13,286 bases of DNA from DASXPG01 sp044449445. GTDB taxonomy: Bacteria; Gemmatimonadota; Gemmatimonadetes; Gemmatimonadales; JACORV01. The translations under genes were made by a program, and so were the position numbers. The DNA lies in the NCBI GenBank assembly GCA_044449445.1, contig JBIOIA010000057.1, forward strand, positions 1 through 13,286. The letters are read 5' to 3'. The notes below the pieces were generated by a model. That model was given only the letters and a program-made list of their open reading frames with translations, did no database searches and had not been told where the DNA came from. Below are positions 1 through 6,600 of the stretch, piece after piece. Numbering within the stretch: position 1 is the stretch's first letter; every line of letters begins with the position of its first letter.

Positions 1-91
1 CATTCGACGGGAATGAGTGCGATTCTGACTCGGACTTCTTGAGAACGGAGGGCGAGTCGACGAACAACGAACGAGACAGTCGGAGTTGTAG

Positions 92-165
92 TCGGGGCGG
101 CGGGATTCGAACCCGCGACCTCCTGGTCCCAAACCAGGCGCGCTACCGGACTGCGCTACGCCCCG
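92..165 (-). tRNA. tRNA-Pro (anticodon UGG)
   Basis: Read on the minus strand, this folds as a complete tRNA. A 7-bp acceptor stem pairs CGGGGCG with CGCCCCG. The 5-bp anticodon stem CCTGG/CCAGG encloses the loop TTTGGGA, giving anticodon TGG (Pro, reads CCA and by wobble other CCN codons). The T arm carries the GGTTCGAATCC signature. The discriminator base is A (position 92). The next genomic bases do not spell CCA, so the CCA tail must be added after transcription. It lies 103 nt downstream of rdgB on the same strand, separated by an inverted repeat, so it may be read through from the long operon or have its own promoter. Confidence 0.96.
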
Positions 166-190
166 AGAACGACCTAGGATACAGAGAACA

Positions 191-262
191 GGACACAGGC
201 GGCAGTGGGTGGCAGGCTGCAGGCTCCAGTCTCAGGCCTGAGTCCCACTGTGTCCTGTGTCC
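191..262. repeat. Imperfect inverted repeat with inner palindrome between rdgB and tRNA-Pro; possible terminator
   Basis: Bases 191-209 and 244-262 are inverted copies of a 19-mer (ggacacaggNNNcagtggg) matching at 16 of 19 positions, with the three mismatches together in the middle. The 34-bp loop contains a perfect 12-bp palindrome, CTCAGGCCTGAG, at 231-242. The right arm continues into degenerate tandem tgtcc-type units up to the rdgB stop codon. The position just after the last gene of a long operon suits a transcription-stop or mRNA-stabilising hairpin, but there is no T-tract, so this is not a standard intrinsic terminator. It could also be a dispersed intergenic repeat. Confidence 0.6.
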
Positions 263-268
263 CGTGTC

Positions 269-907
269 CTAGCCTAACGCCTTGGTTTTCAGGCTTTCCG
301 CCACCTGCCTGAAGGCGTCGCCCCGGTGGCTGACCCCGTTCTTCTCCTCCGGCGTCAGCTCGGCGAACGTCTTCCCCAGCGCCTCGAAGCAGAACAACGG
401 ATCGTATCCGAACCCGCCCGTGCCGCGCGGCGCTTCCAGGATCCGCCCCCAGCACTGTCCCGTGAAGATCTCCGGCAGTCCGCCCGGCCGGCGCAGCAGC
501 ACCGCCACGCACGTGTAGCTCGCCCGCCGGCGCTTCGCGTCGGCGCCCAGCAACAGCCGCAGCAGCTCCTGGTTGTTCGCTTCATCGAGCGCCTTGCCCG
601 ACAGCTCCGCGGCGTCAGGCGCGAACCGCTTCGACTTCACGCCCGGCTTGCCGAGCAGCGAGAGGACCTCGAGTCCCGAGTCGTCGGCCACGGTCGGCAG
701 CCCCGTGAGCTTGGCGAAGTACTCGGCCTTGGCGCGCGCATTCGACTGGAACGAGTCGAACGCCTCGATCGCGTCCTCGCGCGAGCTCCACGGCACGCGC
801 GCCTCCTCGAGCGAGACGATCTCGCAGCCCGCGCCGCCGGCCTTCAGGATCTCCTTGATTTCGCGCGCCTTGTCGGCGCTGCGGGTGGCGAGGACCAGCC
901 GGTTCAC
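269..907 (-). CDS. rdgB: XTP/dITP diphosphatase (non-canonical purine NTP pyrophosphatase, RdgB/HAM1 family)
   Basis: This cytoplasmic house-cleaning enzyme hydrolyses dITP, XTP and ITP to the monophosphate plus pyrophosphate, keeping deaminated purines out of DNA and RNA. The 212-residue product has the usual family length. Visible hallmarks are the N-terminal beta strand LVLATRSADK (family form T/S-x-N-x-x-K, here with Ser for Asn), NARAKAEYFAK at 56-66, TVADDSGL at 72-79 with the paired catalytic/metal Asp 75 and 76, GGFGYDP at 164-170 and SHRG at 193-196. The GTG start at 907 overlaps the rph stop as GTGA, a 4-nt coupling; longer in-frame extensions run into rph and have no RdgB character. 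The rph-rdgB order is common in bacteria. It is the last protein gene of the minus-strand operon. Confidence 0.95.
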   Translation of the reverse strand: MNRLVLATRSADKAREIKEILKAGGAGCEIVSLEEARVPWSSREDAIEAFDSFQSNARAKAEYFAKLTGLPTVADDSGLEVLSLLGKPGVKSKRFAPDAAELSGKALDEANNQELLRLLLGADAKRRRASYTCVAVLLRRPGGLPEIFTGQCWGRILEAPRGTGGFGYDPLFCFEALGKTFAELTPEEKNGVSHRGDAFRQVAESLKTKALG

Positions 908-1616
908 GCCGAGAGTGCCGCCTGCTGCGCGGCGAAGATCTGCGCCGTGCCGGCCAGCGCGAGGTCGAGCAGCCTGTCGAGCTCCTTGCGGCTGAACGTG
1001 CCCGATTCGCCCGTGCCCTGCACCTCGACGAACGTGTCCGGGTGCGCGACGACGACGTTGGCGTCCACGCCCGCGCCCTTGTCCTCGGCGTACGAGAGGT
1101 CGAGCCTCGGCTCGCCGTCCACGATCCCGACGCTCACGGCCGCGACCAGGCGCTTGAACGGGTTCTTCACGCCGGCGCTCTTCGCCAGCCACGCGCACGC
1201 GTCGGCCAGCGCGACCGCGGCGCCGCTCACGGCCGCCGTGCGCGTGCCGCCGTCGGCCTGGAGCACGTCGCAGTCGAGCCGGATCGTGTGCTCGCCGAAA
1301 TCGAAGCCCGCGAGCGAGGCGCGCACGCTGCGGCCGATCAGCCGCTGGATCTCGTGGGTGCGCCCGCCCGGCCCGGTGCGCTCGCGCTGGGTGCGCTCGG
1401 TCGTCGCGCGCGGGAGCATCGCGTACTCGGCCGTCACCCAGCCCAGCCCGCTGCCCCGGGGGGGGCCCCCGGCGCCCCCGCCCCCCGCCCCCCGGGCCCG
1501 AACCAAGCGGGGCCCCCCCCCCCCCCCCCCCCCGCCCCGGGGGGTCGCGGGCCCCCCCCGCGCTCCAGCGTCAGCGGCCGCAGCTCGGCTGCGCCGCGTC
1601 CATCAGGTCTTGCCAC
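904..1616 (-). CDS. rph: Ribonuclease PH, reading frame interrupted by a G/C-only patch (probable sequence error)
   Basis: RNase PH is a phosphorolytic 3'-5' exoribonuclease that trims tRNA 3' ends. The N-terminus, GTG at 1616, reads ARPDGRGAAELRPLTLERG, the family's opening. The rest resumes in a different frame at about 1458 with SGLGWVTAEYAMLPRAT, then GRTHEIQRLIGRS (phosphate-binding Arg), DCDVLQADGGTRTA and LDLSYAEDKGAGVDANVV, whose Asp residues match the catalytic pair. Between them lies the low-complexity patch. Start to stop is 713 nt, close to the roughly 720 nt of a normal 238-239-residue RNase PH, but not divisible by three. Gene identity is therefore certain but no single open frame exists as written. 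The start overlaps the rfaE2 end by 14 nt and the stop overlaps the rdgB start by 4 nt. I read this as an intact gene with a corrupted consensus rather than genuine decay. Confidence 0.88.
1454..1559. other. Low-complexity G/C patch with C21 homopolymer inside rph
   Basis: Over 106 bases only five are A or T (1501-1502, 1505-1506 and 1545). The rest are runs of C or G, including 21 consecutive C at 1513-1533 and several runs of 5-8. Translation gives only Gly, Pro, Ala and Arg, where RNase PH family members have a conserved segment of about 35-38 residues (AEGS..., T.VLC..., VP...). Normal coding sequence resumes immediately on both sides. The segment length is about right but the frame is shifted, as expected from collapsed or miscalled bases in a hard-to-sequence GC-rich stretch. 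Confidence 0.85.
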
Positions 1617-2085
1617 TGGTCACCCGGTTCAGGAAGTCGGTGGTCGAGAAGCCCGCTTCGAGCGGCACGCGCACCACGCGACCGCCGCGCGCGGTCACGA
1701 GGTCGGCGCCGACGATCTGGTCGAGCCGGTAGTCCGCGCCCTTCGCCAGCACGTCTGGCTCGAGCGCCTCGATCAGCAGGCGCGGCGTGTCCTCGTCGAA
1801 GAGCACGACGGCGTCCACGCTCTCGAGCGCGGCGAGCACGAAGGCGCGGTCCCGCTCGGCGTTGACCGGCCGGCCCGGCCCCTTCGCGAGCCGGCGAGCC
1901 GAGCCGTCGGTGTTGAGCCCGACGATCAGCGCGTCGCCTTCGGCCCTCGCGCGCGCGAGCATCCCCACGTGGCCACGGTGCAGCACGTCGAATATGCCGT
2001 TGGTGAAGACCACCTTGCCGCGCGCCGCGCGGCGCCAGGCTCGCGCCGCTGCGAAATCGAGGATCTTGCGGGCTGGATCGAGCAC
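1603..2085 (-). CDS. rfaE2: D-glycero-beta-D-manno-heptose 1-phosphate adenylyltransferase (RfaE2-type, stand-alone)
   Basis: This cytidylyltransferase-like enzyme makes ADP-heptose from heptose 1-phosphate and ATP for the LPS inner core. The 160-residue product matches a stand-alone RfaE domain 2; in enterobacteria this domain is fused to the kinase as HldE. Visible are FTNGIFDVLHRGHV at 27-40 with the HxGH nucleotide-binding signature (36-39), GLNTDGSARRLAKGPGRP at about 56-73, KGADY at 115-119 and a closing GFSTT at 145-149. The GTG at 2085 (MLDPARK...) is chosen as start. A CTG at 2106 that overlaps the upstream TGA is an alternative adding seven residues, and neither has a clear ribosome binding site. 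It follows lptE and a small membrane protein gene, consistent with an LPS role. No kinase partner (RfaE1) lies in the window. Confidence 0.9.
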   Translation of the reverse strand: MLDPARKILDFAAARAWRRAARGKVVFTNGIFDVLHRGHVGMLARARAEGDALIVGLNTDGSARRLAKGPGRPVNAERDRAFVLAALESVDAVVLFDEDTPRLLIEALEPDVLAKGADYRLDQIVGADLVTARGGRVVRVPLEAGFSTTDFLNRVTSGKT

Positions 2086-2102
2086 CGCGGCCTGCCCGGC
2101 GC

Positions 2103-2486
2103 TCAGAACGCGCTGGTGGCGCGGGGGGTGAACTTGAAGTAGAAGACCTTGTAGACGCCCGGCACGTTGATGACGAAAGAGTCCAGGTACTGGCCCTGGA
2201 TGGTGATGTAGCGCGGATCGTAGGTCCGCTTGATCACCCAATCGCGCGGGCCGAACGGGATGCCCATCGAGTCGGAGGTCGCGATGAGCTGGCGGCGGAT
2301 CGTCTGGTCGTCCACCACGGCGGCGAACGACGCCTTCTCCTTCACCGCATCCTGGAGCTTGTAGAACCGCATCTGCACGCGGAAATAGTCCACGCCGAAG
2401 TACACGCCCGCCGCCATGAGCAGCAGCGTCACGAGACATCCCAGACGGATCTTGCCGGACTCTCCGGACCGGGTTCGGCGGCTCAC
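2103..2486 (-). CDS. Small single-pass membrane protein of unknown function (possibly DUF4845-like)
   Basis: The 127-residue product has a basic N-terminus (SRRTRSGESGKIR), one transmembrane segment at about residues 14-34 (LGCLVTLLLMAAGVYFGVDY), and a predicted extracytoplasmic domain of about 90 residues. The layout (N-terminal anchor, amphipathic helix FRVQMRFYKLQDAVKEKASF, then a small alpha/beta domain ending in a strand-rich stretch) recalls DUF4845-type pilin-like proteins, but I do not recognise it firmly. The GTG at 2486 gives a 4-nt GTGA overlap with the lptE stop; an adjacent GTG at 2489 is equally possible. Tight coupling to lptE and the nearby rfaE2 suggest an envelope role, which is inference. 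Confidence 0.8.
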   Translation of the reverse strand: MSRRTRSGESGKIRLGCLVTLLLMAAGVYFGVDYFRVQMRFYKLQDAVKEKASFAAVVDDQTIRRQLIATSDSMGIPFGPRDWVIKRTYDPRYITIQGQYLDSFVINVPGVYKVFYFKFTPRATSAF

Positions 2487-2974
2487 CACTGCGATTGGGC
2501 CCCCTCGACGAACGTGGTCACGAGCTTCTGGATCGCCACAGCACGCCCCGCCGCTTCCTGCGGCGGCTGGTACTCGCCGCTCACTGAAATCCCGCTGCCG
2601 CGCCACAGCGCCTTGCCCTCGCGCTGGTCCACGATTTCGATGTTCACCACGATCGTCACCTGCCGCCGCGTCACGTCCACCACGCCGGAGCTGGAGCTGA
2701 ACGACAGCGGGACGTCGGGGTCGTAGCGCACGATCTCGCCGCGCACGACCGCATCGGCATCCGCTTCGGCGGCCGCCCGCAGGCCGAGCCGGCCTTCGAC
2801 GGCCTGGCGGATCGCGTCCGAGACTTCCCCTGTGAGCAACGGCTCACCCGTGCGGTTGTCGAACGGGATCACCGCCACCGTCTTCACGTTCCCCGGCAGG
2901 CCGCCGCCGTGGAAGTTGTACAGGCACCCGGTCACGAGCGCCGCCAGCAGGGTCGCCGCCGCGCTACGGACCAA
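2483..2974 (-). CDS. lptE: LPS-assembly lipoprotein LptE
   Basis: LptE is the outer-membrane lipoprotein that plugs the LptD barrel and helps place LPS on the cell surface. The 163-residue product begins with a short lipoprotein signal ending in LVTGC (lipidated Cys 17). The mature N-terminus, CLYNFHGGGLPGNVKTVAVIP, and then FDNRTGEPLL and ADAVVRGEIVRY, are the characteristic LptE pattern (C.Y.F.G..LP..iktVaV..F.N.T...AD..l.G.I..Y). The start is TTG at 2974, preceded seven bases upstream by GAGGTG on the coding strand, a good ribosome binding site. It overlaps the preceding lipoprotein gene by 11 nt and its stop overlaps the next start as GTGA. No lptD lies in the window. Confidence 0.88.
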   Translation of the reverse strand: MVRSAAATLLAALVTGCLYNFHGGGLPGNVKTVAVIPFDNRTGEPLLTGEVSDAIRQAVEGRLGLRAAAEADADAVVRGEIVRYDPDVPLSFSSSSGVVDVTRRQVTIVVNIEIVDQREGKALWRGSGISVSGEYQPPQEAAGRAVAIQKLVTTFVEGAQSQW

Positions 2975-3686
2975 GCCGCCACACCTCGGGCGGAAAGACC
3001 TGGCTGGTCTCCCTGCCGGTGATGGAAACCTCGAGACGCAGGTTTCGCGCCATGTCCGTCAGGCTCGCCCGGGTCACGCCGCCGTCGGGGCCGCGCGCGA
3101 GCTTGAGCTGCGACGTGATGCGGCCTGCCTCCTGCCGCGACACGCTGACCAGAGCTCCGCGCTTCAGCTCGAACACCGTGGCGCGACCCAGGTCGTCCGT
3201 CGTCCGCCACAGGCTGCGCTCGCCATCGCCGGCCTGCTCGATCCGCAGCTCGCCGGGCGGCAGCCTCAGCACTCCCAGAACCGCCCACAGCGCGAACCGG
3301 TCGGGCAGCACGCGGTCCACCACATTGACGGGCCGGGCGACCACCGAGTCCCCCGTCAGGATGAGCGTCGCGCGGCCCAGTCCCAGCGTCGCCGAGATGT
3401 CGGCGCGCAGCGAGTCAGGCGGCGCGATCCGCGCCGCTCCGCTGCCCGTGTACTGCGTTTCGCCGTCGTCCGAATGCCACCGCAGGCGGATGACCTGGCG
3501 CACCGAAGGCACGGTGGCCGCGGCCGCCGCCTGAAAATCCTCCCGGCTGGAGGACCGGAACGCCCCCTCCGGGACGACACCGCCGGGATGCCCGCAGCCA
3601 AGGGCAAACCCCAGCATCCCAGCGCCAAGATAGGAATGCCGCCGGGGCCCGGCAAGAAACCGCGTCGTGGCGCGCCTAGTAGTCAA
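2964..3686 (-). CDS. Putative outer-membrane lipoprotein, LolA/LolB- or DUF4292-like
   Basis: The product is 240 residues. Residues 18-31 form a short hydrophobic stretch ending in FALGC, a weak lipobox (usual form L-[AS]-[GA]-C), so Cys 31 is a candidate lipidation site. The mature part has alternating strand-like segments: VRQVIRLRWHSDDGE, TLILTGDSVVARPVN, then the hydrophobic helix-strand DRFALWAVLGVLRLP. It closes with LRLEVSITGRETSQVFPPEVWRL. This resembles the half-barrel fold of LolA, LolB and DUF4292 proteins, which bind acyl chains, but no diagnostic motif settles it. The TTG start at 3686 overlaps the barrel-protein gene by 11 nt. The only later start, ATG at residue 24, would leave an implausibly short signal. 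Its place between the barrel protein and lptE fits envelope assembly. Confidence 0.75.
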   Translation of the reverse strand: MTTRRATTRFLAGPRRHSYLGAGMLGFALGCGHPGGVVPEGAFRSSSREDFQAAAAATVPSVRQVIRLRWHSDDGETQYTGSGAARIAPPDSLRADISATLGLGRATLILTGDSVVARPVNVVDRVLPDRFALWAVLGVLRLPPGELRIEQAGDGERSLWRTTDDLGRATVFELKRGALVSVSRQEAGRITSQLKLARGPDGGVTRASLTDMARNLRLEVSITGRETSQVFPPEVWRLGP

Positions 3687-6600
3687 ACCCGAACCAGAAA
3701 TCGACGAAGCTCCTGTGCGAGTAGTCGAGGGGCAGCTGGTAGCCGGAGGCGTCCCCGTAGCGCCAGCCGGTGTCCAGCCGCAGCACCAGCGGGAATCCGA
3801 CGTTCATCCGGAAGCTGAACCCGTAAGCGCCAATTGTGCCGTGGTACGCCTCAAGCGGGGTCCAGGCCTGGCCCGCATCGAGGAACACCGCCCCCTCGAC
3901 CCCCGGGAAGCGCAGCTCGCCGAAGGGCAACCCGAACGAAAGGTAATCGGTCAGGGGGAAGCGCCACTCGGCATTCGCCATCCAGGCCCGGCTGCCCGAC
4001 ACATAGGTATAGCGCGGGTAGCCGCGCAGCGCGTAGCTCCCGCCCAGGGCGAGCCACTGCGGCAGCACGCCACCCGTCAGGTAGTAGAAGCCCCGCACGG
4101 CGAAGGCGGTCTTGAGCCCGGTGCGCAGGTAGCGCCTGACGTCGGCCGACAGTACCCAGCTGTCGAAGCGGGCGTTCTGGAGGTCGGTGACGATCCCGCC
4201 CGTGTAACGCTCCCGACCGCCGTCGATCGGCCCGGTGGGCAGCCACAGCGAGTTGTCGTGCACGTAGCTCAGCGAATTGGTGGTGAGCACGCCCTCACGG
4301 CGCGGGAAGAACACCCCGGTGCCGGGGTCGAAGCTGAAGTCGATCCGGTCCGAGTACTCGATCTGGAAGCGGGCCTCGACGCGCTGGAAGCGGGACAGCG
4401 GATACTGGAGCAGCCCGAAGGCCCCGGCGGCGGACTCCTGGTAGATGCGGTCGAACGTGTTGTCGTAGAAGTCGCCGCTCACGCGGAACGCGCCGACGCC
4501 CCAGTTGAGCCGGCGCGTCAGGTTCACGTATGTGACGCTGCCGTTGAGGTTCGACACCAGGTCGCTGAGCCCGCCGCCGCTCTGGAAGGCCAGCAGGTCG
4601 AGGAAGAACAGGTGGTCGGCGAGCAGGTCGGACATCACGAGCTGCGCGCCCTGCGCCGAATAGTTGCCGGGCGCGACGACGGCTTCGGCGCCGGCGAAGT
4701 CGACGCTGAAGCGCTGTCGGTATCTGGAGGGCTCGGTGCGGGCGTAGCTCGGGTCATCGAGCTCGGCCCAACGCCAGTCGGCGCTGCGCGGCGCGGCCGC
4801 GAGGCTGAACGTGTCGCGGGGCACCGCACCGGCGAGGGCGCTATCGGGCGGCGCGAGACTGTCCGTCACGGCGACGTCGGTGCGCGGATGCAGCGCATAG
4901 ATGTTGAAGCGCAGGTTCTCGAAGCCGCCGAGGACGTAGGCGTGGGCCGAGGGGATCCACACCGGGTCGAACGTCCCTCCGGGCACGCCGGACTCGCGCC
5001 GGCCCGCTCCGGTCGAGTCCACGACGTAGATGTCCTGCACGCCGCTGCGGTCGGAGGTGAACGTGATCCGGCCCTGGTCGCCGGACCAGCGCGGCCCCTT
5101 GTCGTGCCAGTCGCCGTAGGTCAGGTAGCGCAGTTGCCGGCTCGCGAGGTCCATCACGAACAGGTTCGTGGCCCCGCCCTGCCCGAACGCCGTGCGGTCG
5201 GATGAGAACACGAGCCGCGTGCCGTCGGGCGAGAACGAGGGGTCCGTGTCGTTGTAGCGGTCGTTCGTGAGCCGCTCGAGCCGGCCGTCACCCAGGTGCA
5301 GCAGGTAGAGGTCGGAGGAGCCCGAGACCGACAGCCCCGAGAACGCGACCATCCGCTCGTCCGGCGAGAACGCGGGCGACAGGATGGACACGATGTCCGG
5401 GAACTGGTAGCGCCCGACGAGTTTGTGCTGCGACGTGCTCCAGAAAATGAGCGCGTCGCGATCCAGGTACCGGCTCGCGAACACGAGGACGCCGGAGTGC
5501 GAGACGTCCATGCGCGAGTCGAACGAGTGGAACGACTCGAACTGCGGCGTGCGCTCGCCCTCGACCACGGTGCGCGCCTTCCCGCCCGTGAGCGGAACGG
5601 CGTACACGTTGGTGTAGCCCGTGCGCGGCGAGATATAGAAGATGAGCGGCACGGTGTCGCCCGGCGGCGTCCACACGGCCGGCTTCAGCGCGAGCGGCGC
5701 CAGGGTCCGCGCATCCAGCGCCAGCGGCCGCTGGGACTCGACCGACGGGTAGTACTTCCGCCGCATCGCGTAGTGCCACTCGGCCGTGAGGCGGTCGAGC
5801 TTCTGGCCGAACACGGCCTCCATCAACTCGGCGAAGGTGTCGTACTTCCACGCGTCGTCGAACACCTGGATGACACGCCACTCGCCGTAGCGGTCGGCCA
5901 GGAAGCGAACCAGCGCGCCCCCGATCGGGTAGATGATGCCGCCGCCCGCGCCCTCCAGCTCCGCGATGGTCGGCAGGTTACCGCTCTGCGTGAGATCGCG
6001 CAGGATCATCTCGTCCTGCGTGTCTTCGCCCGCCGAGAAGTACTCGGCCGTTCCCTCGGACCACCACAGCGGGAAGACCAGGCCGCGCAGCTTGGGATAC
6101 AGCCTCGAGTTCAAGCGCGCGTCGTTCAGCTGAAACACGTGGACCAGTTCGTGACGGATGGTGTGCCGGAACTCGGCGTAGTTGCCCGTGAAGGGCAGCA
6201 CCACCCGGCTGCGTGCGAACTCGGTGAAGCCGAGCAGACCCTCGGGCGGATTGAAGGGCAGCAGGTTGGTCTGCTCGAAGTCGTAGTGGGAGGCGTAGAC
6301 CAGCAGCGGAATGCGGGAGGTGACGCTGCGCCGGAACCGGGCCTCCAGTTCGTGGTAGGAGTTCTCGGCGTACGTCAGCGCGACGCGCGCGAGCTCATCC
6401 TCCTCCGGATAGTAGTAAAGGTCCACGTGCTCGCCGCGCAGGATCCGCCAGTCGAACCGGCGGTACTGGACCTTGTTCGGTCCGAACACGCCGAACTGGG
6501 CGCGCGCCGGCACCGGGACCAGGGCTGCCAGGACGACGGTGGCGGCCACCGCCCAACAGCGCAGGAGCGGGGAGCGGGGAGCGGGATCCACGCGAGCCAT
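3676..6600 (-). CDS. Secreted gluzincin-type metallopeptidase fused to a TolB-like propeller and a C-terminal outer-membrane beta-barrel
   Basis: The product is 974 residues in three parts. A signal peptide (hydrophobic about 14-33, cleavage likely after PARA at 34) leads to a peptidase-MA-like domain to about 285. This has HELVH at 150-154 and WWSEGTAEY at 179-187; His 150, His 154 and Glu 182 would be the zinc ligands and Glu 151 the catalytic base. Residues about 310-570 carry WD40-like/PD40 blades such as SPAFSPDERMVAFSG and DPSFSPDGTRLVFSSDR, as in TolB. Residues about 640-974 are rich in alternating aromatic strands, contain GGSYALRGYPRYTY (an Omp85-like feature), and end FVDFWFGFDY with a terminal aromatic, typical of outer-membrane barrels. 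The ATG at 6600 shares its A with the preceding TAA stop (TAATG). Likely anchored in the outer membrane with the peptidase and propeller facing the periplasm or outside. Substrate unknown. Confidence 0.88.
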   Translation of the reverse strand: MARVDPAPRSPLLRCWAVAATVVLAALVPVPARAQFGVFGPNKVQYRRFDWRILRGEHVDLYYYPEEDELARVALTYAENSYHELEARFRRSVTSRIPLLVYASHYDFEQTNLLPFNPPEGLLGFTEFARSRVVLPFTGNYAEFRHTIRHELVHVFQLNDARLNSRLYPKLRGLVFPLWWSEGTAEYFSAGEDTQDEMILRDLTQSGNLPTIAELEGAGGGIIYPIGGALVRFLADRYGEWRVIQVFDDAWKYDTFAELMEAVFGQKLDRLTAEWHYAMRRKYYPSVESQRPLALDARTLAPLALKPAVWTPPGDTVPLIFYISPRTGYTNVYAVPLTGGKARTVVEGERTPQFESFHSFDSRMDVSHSGVLVFASRYLDRDALIFWSTSQHKLVGRYQFPDIVSILSPAFSPDERMVAFSGLSVSGSSDLYLLHLGDGRLERLTNDRYNDTDPSFSPDGTRLVFSSDRTAFGQGGATNLFVMDLASRQLRYLTYGDWHDKGPRWSGDQGRITFTSDRSGVQDIYVVDSTGAGRRESGVPGGTFDPVWIPSAHAYVLGGFENLRFNIYALHPRTDVAVTDSLAPPDSALAGAVPRDTFSLAAAPRSADWRWAELDDPSYARTEPSRYRQRFSVDFAGAEAVVAPGNYSAQGAQLVMSDLLADHLFFLDLLAFQSGGGLSDLVSNLNGSVTYVNLTRRLNWGVGAFRVSGDFYDNTFDRIYQESAAGAFGLLQYPLSRFQRVEARFQIEYSDRIDFSFDPGTGVFFPRREGVLTTNSLSYVHDNSLWLPTGPIDGGRERYTGGIVTDLQNARFDSWVLSADVRRYLRTGLKTAFAVRGFYYLTGGVLPQWLALGGSYALRGYPRYTYVSGSRAWMANAEWRFPLTDYLSFGLPFGELRFPGVEGAVFLDAGQAWTPLEAYHGTIGAYGFSFRMNVGFPLVLRLDTGWRYGDASGYQLPLDYSHRSFVDFWFGFDY

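Noticed and set aside
39..272. A 77-codon plus-strand open frame at the window start.
   Set aside because: It runs through the tRNA-Pro gene on the opposite strand and the inverted repeat, and has no protein-like features. Bases 1-91 hold nothing I can support.
1513..1533. The C21 run as a genuine phase-variation tract controlling rph.
   Set aside because: The surrounding 106 bp are also degenerate G/C and wipe out conserved codons, which slippage at one homopolymer would not do. Phase variation of a housekeeping RNase is also unlikely.
326..2142. Long plus-strand open frames opposite rdgB, rph and rfaE2.
   Set aside because: They are complements of recognised conserved genes, have low-complexity composition, and run straight through the suspect G/C patch.
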